A DNA stretch of 64,000 nucleotides. Origin: Lachnospiraceae bacterium (GTDB taxonomy: Bacteria > Bacillota_A > Clostridia > Lachnospirales > Lachnospiraceae). The notes under the pieces were generated by a model, which did no database searches, had not been told where the DNA came from, and saw nothing but the letters and a program-made list of their open reading frames with translations. This document shows positions 18,113 through 26,546 of the stretch, piece by piece. Position 1 is the first letter of the stretch, and every line of letters starts with the position of its first letter. Location of the stretch: NCBI GenBank assembly GCA_009911175.1, contig QXWX01000005.1, positions 1 to 64,000 of the forward strand. Direction: 5' to 3'. The position numbers and the translations under genes were made by a program.

Positions 18113-19305
18113 TTTCGATAATTCTCCACTACTTTTATCACAGCATGAATCACATCTTCCACGTCCTGATCTGTCATTTTAGGATAAAGTGGTATACTCA
18201 TTATCCCTTTGTAGACTTCCTCCGCATTCGGGCATAGACCTCTTTCGTATCCAAGATGTTGATAATACGGAAACCAGTATACAGGTACGTAATGTATCTG
18301 ACACTGCACATTTTCTGCGGCCATCGCATCAAAAAACTGACACCTTGTACATGTCAGTTTCCCAAAATCCAGTCTTATGATATATAAATGTCTGCAAGTA
18401 TCTGATTCCTGGATTTCCTTTTGTACAATGATTTCAGGAATGTCCTGAAATGCTTCATTATATCTCCGCACAATTTCTTTTCTTCTGGCTTTGAAAAACT
18501 CCAGTTTCTTCAACTGACTTTGAAGTAATGCCGCCTGGAAATCAGTCATACGGTAGTTATACCCTAATGAGATCTGCTCATAATACCATGCCCCCTCATG
18601 AGGCGCGTCTTCCATTAAGGATTCATCATGAGTAATACCATGTGTATGTACAAGTAATAACTTTTTATAAAGCTCCTCACTATTCGTTGTTACTGCTCCT
18701 CCCTCACCGGAAGTGATTGTTTTTACGGGATGGAAAGAAAAACAGGTCATGTCCGCAAGACTACCTATGGATTTACCGCAATACTCTGTCCCAATGGCGT
18801 GCGCTGCATCTTCAATAAAAATAAGATGATATTTGTCACAAATTTCTCTTATCTCTTTTATTTTTACAGCCTGTCCTGTAAAATCTACAGCTACAACTGC
18901 TTTTGTTCTATTCGTAATATGCTTTTCGATACTTACTGGATCAATATTGTAAGTTTCAGGATCTATGTCTGCAAATACGGGCCTTGCTCCACAGTAAAAG
19001 GCACAATTTGCACTCGCCGCAAATGTCAATGGGGTCGTTATGACCTCATCCCCTGCTCCGACGCCTGCCGCAATGCATGCGCAATGGAGAGCAGCAGTCC
19101 CATTACTTACAGCTACAGCATATTTTGCGCCAACCCGTTCTGCAAATATATGTTCAAGCTCATCTACCTTAGGCCCGCAGGTAATAAAATCACCTGTCAA
19201 TACTGCTCCTACACTCTTCACATCATCTTCATCAATCCACTGCTGACCATAATATATTTTTTTACTTCTAACCGGTATTCCACCGTCTATTGCAAGTTTT
19301 TCCAT
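18109..19305 (-). CDS. pseC: UDP-4-keto-sugar aminotransferase (PseC, DegT/DnrJ/EryC1)
   Basis: 398 residues from ATG 19305. A PLP-dependent DegT-family enzyme with FIEDAAHAIGTEYCGKSIG (about 175) and the PLP lysine in CFSFHPVKTITSGEGG (about 205). PseC converts the 4-keto sugar made by PseB to UDP-4-amino-4,6-dideoxy-beta-L-AltNAc. It follows pseB by 36 bp, the usual arrangement. Cys residues in LTCTRCQFF (about 320) are not a family hallmark. Confidence 0.87.
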   Translation of the reverse strand: MEKLAIDGGIPVRSKKIYYGQQWIDEDDVKSVGAVLTGDFITCGPKVDELEHIFAERVGAKYAVAVSNGTAALHCACIAAGVGAGDEVITTPLTFAASANCAFYCGARPVFADIDPETYNIDPVSIEKHITNRTKAVVAVDFTGQAVKIKEIREICDKYHLIFIEDAAHAIGTEYCGKSIGSLADMTCFSFHPVKTITSGEGGAVTTNSEELYKKLLLVHTHGITHDESLMEDAPHEGAWYYEQISLGYNYRMTDFQAALLQSQLKKLEFFKARRKEIVRRYNEAFQDIPEIIVQKEIQESDTCRHLYIIRLDFGKLTCTRCQFFDAMAAENVQCQIHYVPVYWFPYYQHLGYERGLCPNAEEVYKGIMSIPLYPKMTDQDVEDVIHAVIKVVENYRK

Positions 19306-19341
19306 CAAACCACTCTCTTAAATGTTCAAATAAAAAAGACC

Positions 19342-20337
19342 TTATTGTTTATCCAGGTCCGTCGCAAGTTTCTCCTTTAACTCCTCAACAGTCAGCCATT
19401 CGGTATTCGTACCGGAACTGTATTCAAAGCCAGGTGTTACCAATTTCCCCCCGGGAATAATATCCTTTTCTCCCCACCAGTTATAATGCGGATATACAAT
19501 AAAATGTTTTTCATACTCATATGTATGAAGGGAATCTTCCCTTGTCACCATAACTTCATGCAGTTTTTCTCCTTCACGGATTCCCACTTCTGGCTTTTCA
19601 CATCCAGGAAGCATTGCTTCCGCAAGATCCGTAATTTTAAAGGAAGGGATCTTCGAGATAAATGTTTCTCCTCCCCTCGACTCCTCGAGTGCCTTAATAA
19701 CCAGTTCCACACCTTGTTCCAGGCTGATCCAGAAACGAGTCATTCTATAATCTGTAATTGGGAGCTCTTTTCCCGCATTTTCAATTATGTTTTGGAAAAA
19801 TGGGATTACAGATCCTCTGCTTCCAGCTACATTACCATAACGAACTACTGAAAATTTCGTTCCATCTTCTCCGCTGTATGCATTCGCTGCTGTAAACAGC
19901 TTATCAGAAACCAGCTTTGTGCCTCCATATAGATTGATTGGATTTACAGCCTTATCAGTAGATAAAGCAACAACCTTTTTTACATTGGCCGCAAGGCAGG
20001 AATTTATTACATTCATTGCCCCACTGACATTTGTTTTGATTGCTTCGTTCGGATTATATTCACATGCCGGAACCTGCTTAAGCGCAGCTGCATGAATCAC
20101 AAAGTCTACATCTTTCATAGCTAGTTTAAGTCGTTCTTCATCACGTACATCTCCGATGAAAAAGCGAAGTATACTTCTAAAATCTTTATAAACATTATCC
20201 ATTATAAACTGCTTATATTCATCTCTGGAATAAATAATAATTTTTTTTGGTTTATAGTGTTTTAGAACATATTCCACAAAATGGTGCCCAAATGAACCGG
20301 TTCCTCCTGTTACCAAAACTGTTTTATTATTCAGCAT
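19342..20337 (-). CDS. pseB: UDP-GlcNAc 4,6-dehydratase (inverting), PseB
   Basis: 331 residues. It is an SDR enzyme with TGGTGSFGHHFVEY (about 10), STDKAVNPINLYGGTK (about 128-143, catalytic D, K and Y..K) and GSRGSVIPFF (about 172), a pattern shared by PseB/FlaA1 and CapE. This first step commits UDP-GlcNAc to the pseudaminic route. AGGAGGAG precedes the ATG. It is the first pse gene in transcription order, with a 43-bp gap after the KpsS-like gene. Confidence 0.88.
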   Translation of the reverse strand: MLNNKTVLVTGGTGSFGHHFVEYVLKHYKPKKIIIYSRDEYKQFIMDNVYKDFRSILRFFIGDVRDEERLKLAMKDVDFVIHAAALKQVPACEYNPNEAIKTNVSGAMNVINSCLAANVKKVVALSTDKAVNPINLYGGTKLVSDKLFTAANAYSGEDGTKFSVVRYGNVAGSRGSVIPFFQNIIENAGKELPITDYRMTRFWISLEQGVELVIKALEESRGGETFISKIPSFKITDLAEAMLPGCEKPEVGIREGEKLHEVMVTREDSLHTYEYEKHFIVYPHYNWWGEKDIIPGGKLVTPGFEYSSGTNTEWLTVEELKEKLATDLDKQ

Positions 20338-20380
20338 AATAATACACTCCTCCTCGTAATATGCTTTATGCTCTTTTTAT

Positions 20381-21832
20381 TTAATCTGCTGATTCTGTCA
20401 TTCTTATTATCTTTCTATATAAATCATTTGCAAGGTATCTGATATTTTCTTCAGTATATGTCTCTACGCTAGTATAATCAGAACATCCCTCTGAAATATT
20501 CCTGAAATATTCGCATAAATATTTTATTATTTCTTGTCTGTCAGGTTGTTTCCACTGATTCATAATATCCAGATATTTTCCATAAATGTCATCTACCTTT
20601 ACCACTCCTGGGGCATCCTGATAAAAAACATTTCCGGATATAATGACTGGTTTTCTCAACAACATCGCCTCAAATCCTGCTGTTCCTGTAAGTGTAGTCA
20701 CTGCCTGTGAATGAAGAATTAATTTTCTCGAGCTTTCCCACGGACTAATCAGAATAACATTAGGATATTTTTTTAATTCTTTATAAAAAGATAATTTTCT
20801 ATTTCCCAATACAACATAGTGCTCCTTCACATACAGTAATGTATCTGCCGGAAGGCTCTTTGCCCATGAATCAATATAAAAAAGCTGTTTCTCATATTTT
20901 TTGGCACGCACAAGTGTGGATGATTCCGGTTGATAGTGAAGTGGATAGAAAACATATTTTTGAGAATAATCTGCATTTCTATAATATTTCTTACTTATAT
21001 GATATCTTATAAGAAATTTTTCATTATCAAGTATCTTTCTATAGCTTTGATAATACATATAAAAGTATTTATCATTCTTGTATGTATCAAACCTATTTCT
21101 AATATACTTAAGCGGAGATAAAGCATACGAAATCCTGAACTTAGGTTTAAATTTTAATTCTATATCAGAATAACTTAAGCCTGCAGGACGAGGGTCTCTT
21201 GATTCAAAATCCTCAAGAAACTTTTCAGCCCCGATAATTTCTTCCGCATCATACTCCATATTCAAATACTCTTTATTAAAATTTATCAAATTATCCATTG
21301 GATCAACAGATAGATAATTGTATTTATTTTCAATTCCTCCTCTTGCTGGAATTTGAGCCATATAAGTAACTTTTTGCTTGCGCCCCACAAGATAAGCTAT
21401 ATAAGACTGGATAGTTGAAACACTTTCATCATAATAACATTGATATTTATATTCAGAAAAAATCTTTTCAAAAAAGTGAAAATATCCAACTGTAATTTTG
21501 ATACAATAATTAAAATCTTTTTCAATAAGAAATCGATCCGAATAAATGTACTTCCATATTGGACTGCATTCATATTTTTTCTCATAAAATACAAATTTAT
21601 CATATGTAAATTCATTCCAATGCTTCCTAAAGTAAGAAGAAACTTCATGAATTTTAATATCAGTGTCTATAACTGATCTCTGTATAAAAGCTGATTCTTT
21701 TGAATTTGAAGTAATAAAACCACTTTTTATACATGTTCCATAGCTTTGTTTCATTGAAGCATAAAGTTTTATTACTAAATGATCGAGTTGAGGCCTCGCA
21801 GTAAAACAAATTCTTATCTCATTTTTATTCAT
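20381..21832 (-). CDS. Capsule-synthesis glycosyltransferase (KpsS/KpsC-like)
   Basis: About 483 residues from ATG 21832 (AGGAATCGACGG upstream). The C-terminal third carries YVFYPLHYQPESS (about 300) and the AVTTLTGTAGFEAMLLRKPV block (about 390-410), which I associate with the Capsule_synth family (KpsS/KpsC). Known members transfer Kdo, and one described A. baumannii member (KpsS1) transfers pseudaminic acid, as I recall. Placed immediately before pseB, this is the best candidate for the nonulosonic acid transferase of the operon. The N-terminal half has no motif I recognise. It overlaps the acyltransferase gene by 8 bp. Confidence 0.65.
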   Translation of the reverse strand: MNKNEIRICFTARPQLDHLVIKLYASMKQSYGTCIKSGFITSNSKESAFIQRSVIDTDIKIHEVSSYFRKHWNEFTYDKFVFYEKKYECSPIWKYIYSDRFLIEKDFNYCIKITVGYFHFFEKIFSEYKYQCYYDESVSTIQSYIAYLVGRKQKVTYMAQIPARGGIENKYNYLSVDPMDNLINFNKEYLNMEYDAEEIIGAEKFLEDFESRDPRPAGLSYSDIELKFKPKFRISYALSPLKYIRNRFDTYKNDKYFYMYYQSYRKILDNEKFLIRYHISKKYYRNADYSQKYVFYPLHYQPESSTLVRAKKYEKQLFYIDSWAKSLPADTLLYVKEHYVVLGNRKLSFYKELKKYPNVILISPWESSRKLILHSQAVTTLTGTAGFEAMLLRKPVIISGNVFYQDAPGVVKVDDIYGKYLDIMNQWKQPDRQEIIKYLCEYFRNISEGCSDYTSVETYTEENIRYLANDLYRKIIRMTESAD

Positions 21833-22445
21833 CCGTCGATTCCTTTCTCTCATTCTCTTGTACTACTTTCCATTCCCTATTTTCTTTATCATATTTTTTA
21901 ATTACTTTTGCAGGAATTCCAACCGCAATACAATAATCTGGAATATCCTTCGTCACAACAGAATTTGCGCCTATCACTGTTTGTTTTCCTACATTTGCGC
22001 CAAGAATACAAACATTTTCACCAATCCAAGAGCCTTCTCCAATCGTTATTTCTTTTATCACCCTGGTTCCCTGATACATAACAGGTTTCTCCACATCACA
22101 ATAATTATGCTCACAATCTGTGATAAAAACCCTGTCAGCTAATAAAGCATAATTATCTATGGTTACTTTTGCCTTTGATATAATATGAGCATATTGTCCA
22201 ATAGCAACATGGTTTCCAATTAATATCTTTTTTCTATTGAGATTTTCTTCTTGGTTTACTGTTTCTATTCTTAATCCTTTATAAATACGAACATAGTCAC
22301 CTATTTCTATATAACCTGCTCCCTTAATAAGATTTGGTGAATAAATAATACTATGGATCCCTACTTTTTTAAATTTGCAATACAAAGCAGGATACATCAA
22401 AAAACGATACATTCTATAACCTATTTCCTTAAATATTTTGTTCAT
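21825..22445 (-). CDS. Hexapeptide-repeat acyltransferase (CatB/WcaF-like)
   Basis: 206 residues. Left-handed beta-helix repeats appear (IEIGDYVRIYKG, ILIGNHVAIGQ, ITIGEGSWIGENVCILGANVGKQTVIGANSVVTKDIP) with an extended loop around DCEHNY (about 112), typical of sugar O-acetyltransferases in capsule loci. It may acetylate a sugar in the repeat unit before export. It directly follows the Wzy-like gene (stop at 22446), so the genes abut. Confidence 0.8.
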   Translation of the reverse strand: MNKIFKEIGYRMYRFLMYPALYCKFKKVGIHSIIYSPNLIKGAGYIEIGDYVRIYKGLRIETVNQEENLNRKKILIGNHVAIGQYAHIISKAKVTIDNYALLADRVFITDCEHNYCDVEKPVMYQGTRVIKEITIGEGSWIGENVCILGANVGKQTVIGANSVVTKDIPDYCIAVGIPAKVIKKYDKENREWKVVQENERKESTDE

Positions 22446-23696
22446 CTATTTTCTCCAAACTCTTGTCAAAAACAAACTATATTCATATGCAATTAATAAA
22501 GAAATAAATGACATTGTAATTACGGGTTCTCCCATATTCCAAATAGTAAACATTATTATATATACAATATATCTTCTATTACTAATATAATTTTTAATAA
22601 ATGGTAAAAACAAAAAAATACTCCCCAGCATTCCGGTAGTAAATAGCCATGTAACCAATCCATTGGAACAACTTCTTCCCCATCCTTGCTTAGCAATAAA
22701 AGGTTCCATATTTTTATATCCTGTTCCTACCCAAAAATTTTCAAAAAACAATTTTAGCCCTACCGTAAGATCAAGGACTCTGATACTTCCGGATGTCATC
22801 TGATATTTTTGAAAAAAAATGTACGTACTAATCAAAAAAGCTGCTGATCCAAAAATTATAAATGCTATTTGTTTTGATTTCATTGAAAATTTTTCAGAGA
22901 TATAGACTGCAATTAAAATAACACTCGCCATCCAACAGCTTGTTGAAAAAGTCAATACAATACTGGTTAATATCACTATAAATTTGAATTTACCTTTCTT
23001 TTGGTCTTTATATAAGAATCTAAATAATTCAAAATTCAAAAAAATCCCATATACACCGGGTTCCCAAAACATAGCTGAAAGTCTTACTATTTCGATATCA
23101 CCAAATCGGTATATAGCATCTCCAAATGGTCTAAAAAAATAGAATCCAAAATAATTATAATAATAATTTGTTTCTTCATCTATTCCCAAAGGAATATTAC
23201 TATGAGGTAAATCAAATTGAAAAACATTAATTAATACATAGAAAATCAATGATATAACAATAATAATCATTAAAACATTATAGATAATAGTTAATATATC
23301 TATATTCTTTAACTCACAATATAAACATACACCAATAAGTAAAACAAATCGGACCAGATAATATAAATACTCTAATGTGGATGTGGAATAATTTAATATA
23401 TTTGTGAATAACAGTATTCCTATAACCAAGAGCATGATACTGATTATTTCTAAATTTTTTCGAACTCTAATCGCCACTAAAGTTAATAAAAATGCAATAA
23501 GTATAATAACATCTCTTGCAATTATCCTAGATGGACTATTTTCAACCATAGATGTCATAACAGAACCCGAACTATAAATAATAAAAAAGGAAAAGAAATA
23601 CATTAAAGCAAGAGAAAAAGTTCTAAACCTATATTTAATCATATTCATATCTTCAAACAAGTAACTTTCATAACTATTTTTATACAAAAATATCAT
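22446..23696 (-). CDS. wzy: Wzy-like polysaccharide polymerase
   Basis: 416 residues. About ten membrane segments surround one larger external loop (about residues 165-205, rich in Tyr, Phe and Asp). This is the topology of Wzy/O-antigen ligase-type polymerases, which are recognised mainly by topology. Strongly AT-rich. The start is uncertain: the open frame overlaps the preceding gene by 17 bp, and internal Met codons at 23648 and 23642 are alternatives. With the Wzx-like protein it defines a Wzx/Wzy-dependent pathway. Confidence 0.7.
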   Translation of the reverse strand: MIFLYKNSYESYLFEDMNMIKYRFRTFSLALMYFFSFFIIYSSGSVMTSMVENSPSRIIARDVIILIAFLLTLVAIRVRKNLEIISIMLLVIGILLFTNILNYSTSTLEYLYYLVRFVLLIGVCLYCELKNIDILTIIYNVLMIIIVISLIFYVLINVFQFDLPHSNIPLGIDEETNYYYNYFGFYFFRPFGDAIYRFGDIEIVRLSAMFWEPGVYGIFLNFELFRFLYKDQKKGKFKFIVILTSIVLTFSTSCWMASVILIAVYISEKFSMKSKQIAFIIFGSAAFLISTYIFFQKYQMTSGSIRVLDLTVGLKLFFENFWVGTGYKNMEPFIAKQGWGRSCSNGLVTWLFTTGMLGSIFLFLPFIKNYISNRRYIVYIIMFTIWNMGEPVITMSFISLLIAYEYSLFLTRVWRK

Positions 23697-24660
23697 ATAA
23701 CCATTGATTCAACGAGTAATTCATATATATTTTACTTTCTATTTCTTCATATGGCTTTTCAAATAGTTCTGGTGAAATTCTTATTTCTGTCTCCTCATAT
23801 AAGCTTATGTTATTAATATTGTAAAAATCTTCTCTGATAATATTTTTATTGTTTGTAATTATTTTACACTTATGACCTATTGCCTCGATCGTTCGCATTG
23901 TAAGACCATTTTGCTCCGGCCTTGTATAATCTATAATACATTTTGATCTATCATAAATTTTATGAGTCAGTTCAATTGGAAGATTCCGTATATGAATATC
24001 TTTAAGGGCATGCAGAAAATTATAGTCTCGAAGAAAATACTTATGATATATATAAGAATGTAAAGGTGTAGCAAGATATGCGAATAATTTTACACCTTTC
24101 TTTTCACATTCTTTCTTTAACTTAAAATATACAGGAAGCCTGCCTGGAACTAATGTCGTAATATAACTTAAATCATACTTTCTCTTTCCTGTATTTCCAG
24201 TAAATTCTTCTATAAAAAAAAGCGGTCTATATTTCCAGTGAAATTTTACTGCATCTTTACTGTCAAAAGTCAGAACTTTATCAAATTCTTTATGTATTTT
24301 TTCTGCATTTTGATTTAATGTTGTACTATCCCACTGATACATGATAAACCTTGCATGTGAAAATTTAACTTTTAACCTTTGTAAATAGCTTACCGAAAGA
24401 TTCGCACCTCTAATAACAAGCACATAATCTGGTTCATAAGTCATTTTTTTTATGCGAATTGTATATATCCATTCTGCAACTTTATATCGAAAACTCGGAA
24501 ATAGAATACTAATAAACTTATACCAAAAGCATCTACTATCAATATTTTCTGAAACAAAAAAGGGGTTACCGCCTGACTTTTCTATCTCCTTAATAATATA
24601 ATTTTCATACTTTTTAAAGTTTGGTATCAACAATAATATATTTTTTCCTTTTAAGCTCAT
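23680..24660 (-). CDS. Putative glycosyltransferase (GT-B-like, CgeB-type)
   Basis: 326 residues from ATG 24660, preceded by GGGAGATACGT. N-terminal KNILLLIPNF and the later DYTRPEQNGLTMRTIEAIGHKCK (about 255-277) resemble the nucleotide-binding half of GT-B proteins of the CgeB/WaaZ-like type often found in capsule loci. No donor or acceptor can be assigned. Very AT-rich like its neighbours. Confidence 0.55.
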   Translation of the reverse strand: MSLKGKNILLLIPNFKKYENYIIKEIEKSGGNPFFVSENIDSRCFWYKFISILFPSFRYKVAEWIYTIRIKKMTYEPDYVLVIRGANLSVSYLQRLKVKFSHARFIMYQWDSTTLNQNAEKIHKEFDKVLTFDSKDAVKFHWKYRPLFFIEEFTGNTGKRKYDLSYITTLVPGRLPVYFKLKKECEKKGVKLFAYLATPLHSYIYHKYFLRDYNFLHALKDIHIRNLPIELTHKIYDRSKCIIDYTRPEQNGLTMRTIEAIGHKCKIITNNKNIIREDFYNINNISLYEETEIRISPELFEKPYEEIESKIYMNYSLNQWLYDIFV

Positions 24661-24682
24661 ACGTATCTCCCAAAAAAGTTTT

Positions 24683-25639
24683 CTAACTTTCAAAAATCCT
24701 TTTATAATATGTCCCAGGAATTTTTATTTTTTCTTCATTCATTTTATAACTTAATTTATGAAACATTGTCTGTTCTTTTATAATATTCCATATACCTTCA
24801 TTATATTGTTCAAATAATCGCAATAGTAAGATATGAGGTGTTGAATTATCATATGGAACTATCTTCTTCCATTCTTCCGGATAAAATTCTGACACAATAG
24901 TTATAATATCATGCAGCAAAAAATAATCTACTAATGTATTATGTTTTTTCCAGTATTCATAGCAGAGATATTTTGCTGCCATAAGTATTTTATTATTTCT
25001 TTTTGCGCAAATCAGCCAACTGGAGCAAATATGAGTCTGTCCATCTTTCCCTGGTTTTAACAACTGATATAAAAACAAATCTGAATTCCAGATAAAATCT
25101 GGTATTGGTCTGCCAGTACATAACACTGTTGCATCCATCCAGATTCCTCCGTATCTGGAAAGTAACTCTAGTCTCAACAAATCAGAAAAATGTGCATTCG
25201 GTATTTTCCCATTCTCCCACTTTTCCATAATATAATCAGGAAATTGAACATAGTTCTTCATATTATTATAATCTATCAAAATAATTTCATTATCAGATAA
25301 ATTATCGCAAACTGATCGAAAACATCTTTTAACTATATCTGGTGCATTTTCTATTCCCTGCAACCAACAAATCCAGATTTTTTTTGGAACTAATTCTTGA
25401 GAAGTAGATTCTCGATATTGTTTATCAAATTCTAATAGTTTTTTTCTATATTGCCTTTCCAAACGCCTTTTAATTTTTAGTGAAACTGATAATCTCAGGA
25501 TCTCCAATCCAGTCTTATCTTGCCCAAGTAGAACAAATTGCATCATTGCTGTCAAGAAAACATGAGATTTTATATAATCTCCTACTAATTTTATTCCCCC
25601 TTGCTGCTTAAATATAGACATTATTTTTTTCTTTTTCAT
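24683..25639 (-). CDS. Capsular polysaccharide glycosyltransferase (GT32/Caps_synth)
   Basis: About 318 residues from ATG 25639 (AGGTTGG upstream). An earlier ATG at 25672 lies inside licD and has no ribosome binding site. Motifs: PKKIWICWLQG (about 67) and FSDLLRLELLSRYGGIWMDA (about 145-164). The latter holds the Asp pair expected for metal and nucleotide-sugar binding in GT32 (DXD-type) enzymes. It probably adds one sugar to the lipid-linked repeat unit; donor unknown. Confidence 0.8.
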   Translation of the reverse strand: MKKKKIMSIFKQQGGIKLVGDYIKSHVFLTAMMQFVLLGQDKTGLEILRLSVSLKIKRRLERQYRKKLLEFDKQYRESTSQELVPKKIWICWLQGIENAPDIVKRCFRSVCDNLSDNEIILIDYNNMKNYVQFPDYIMEKWENGKIPNAHFSDLLRLELLSRYGGIWMDATVLCTGRPIPDFIWNSDLFLYQLLKPGKDGQTHICSSWLICAKRNNKILMAAKYLCYEYWKKHNTLVDYFLLHDIITIVSEFYPEEWKKIVPYDNSTPHILLLRLFEQYNEGIWNIIKEQTMFHKLSYKMNEEKIKIPGTYYKRIFES

Positions 25640-25650
25640 AGTAGTCCAAC

Positions 25651-26496
25651 CTAAGATATTATACCTGTGCATTTTTTATATACTTTATAAAAATGATGTG
25701 CGTATCTTTCATTTTCCGGCGGCATTTTCATATAATCACCATAAAGATGGGTTAGATATTCATGATACCCAATAGGGGCTTTAACCTGGTAACCTTCAAA
25801 TGTTACATCAACAGATGTTTGAAACCATTTTCTGAGGTAAATATCTTTCAACATATATGCCCCCCATATTAAATTGGCAACATATTTACTATTGCAATAC
25901 TCCGTTTTTCTTTGTATTTCATCTAACTTCTTTATAAAATAATCTTTTCCCAATATATGCGCAAAAACAAATGCAGGAATCTTTAATAATTGTTTAGCTT
26001 TTCCTTTTGTAAAGCTTTTCTTAATTTTTTTACGAGTTGACAGAAAACATAAGGAACTATACATATTTGCTTTGATTTTATTTATTTTTGCCTTTCCATA
26101 ATTATTCCCTAGCCCATCTAAAGGATATAAATCCACAAAAATTCCCATTCCACAATCAGCTTCATTATCAGTATGGATAATATAGTCAACATTACAAATT
26201 CTATTAATTGCATACGGATATTTGTCATTAACAGATGTGCCAAACAATTTTAAGGGATACAGATTTCTTTCATTTTTAATAAAATATTGAGCCAACCGAT
26301 TATAATCATTCCTTGGCAATAAAACGTCAATATCATCATCCCATGGAATAAATCCTTTATGTCTAATTGCCCCAATTAAAGTTCCATATCCCAAGAAATA
26401 TGTTATACCTTGTCTATCGCATATTTTTGCAATTTCAATCAAAATCTGAAGCGAATGCCTTTTTATTTCATCCAATGATAGTTCTGAAACACTCAT
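25651..26496 (-). CDS. licD: LicD-family phosphocholine transferase
   Basis: 281 residues. It is a typical LicD/nucleotidyltransferase-fold protein with TYFLGYGTLIGAIRHKGFIP (about 32-51) and WDDDIDVLLPR (about 53-63), the acidic residues binding metal. LicD enzymes move phosphocholine from CDP-choline to a sugar hydroxyl. The LicC-LicA fusion and BCCT carrier in the same operon supply the matching donor pathway. AAGGAGATAAAAT precedes the ATG. Confidence 0.88.
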   Translation of the reverse strand: MSVSELSLDEIKRHSLQILIEIAKICDRQGITYFLGYGTLIGAIRHKGFIPWDDDIDVLLPRNDYNRLAQYFIKNERNLYPLKLFGTSVNDKYPYAINRICNVDYIIHTDNEADCGMGIFVDLYPLDGLGNNYGKAKINKIKANMYSSLCFLSTRKKIKKSFTKGKAKQLLKIPAFVFAHILGKDYFIKKLDEIQRKTEYCNSKYVANLIWGAYMLKDIYLRKWFQTSVDVTFEGYQVKAPIGYHEYLTHLYGDYMKMPPENERYAHHFYKVYKKCTGIIS

Positions 26497-26546
26497 ATTT
26501 TATCTCCTTGCTTACAATCCGTATAATTGCCAAAACGCTTCTATTT

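Noticed and set aside
18730..19380. 216-codon open frame on the plus strand
   Set aside because: It is antisense to pseC and the end of pseB, both of which have catalytic motifs and coupled starts.
3419..20337. Legionaminic acid or N-acetylneuraminic acid pathway instead of pseudaminic
   Set aside because: A PseG-type hydrolase is present, and no hydrolysing 2-epimerase (NeuC/LegG) is seen. PseB-type dehydratase and PseC-type aminotransferase fit the pseudaminic route best.
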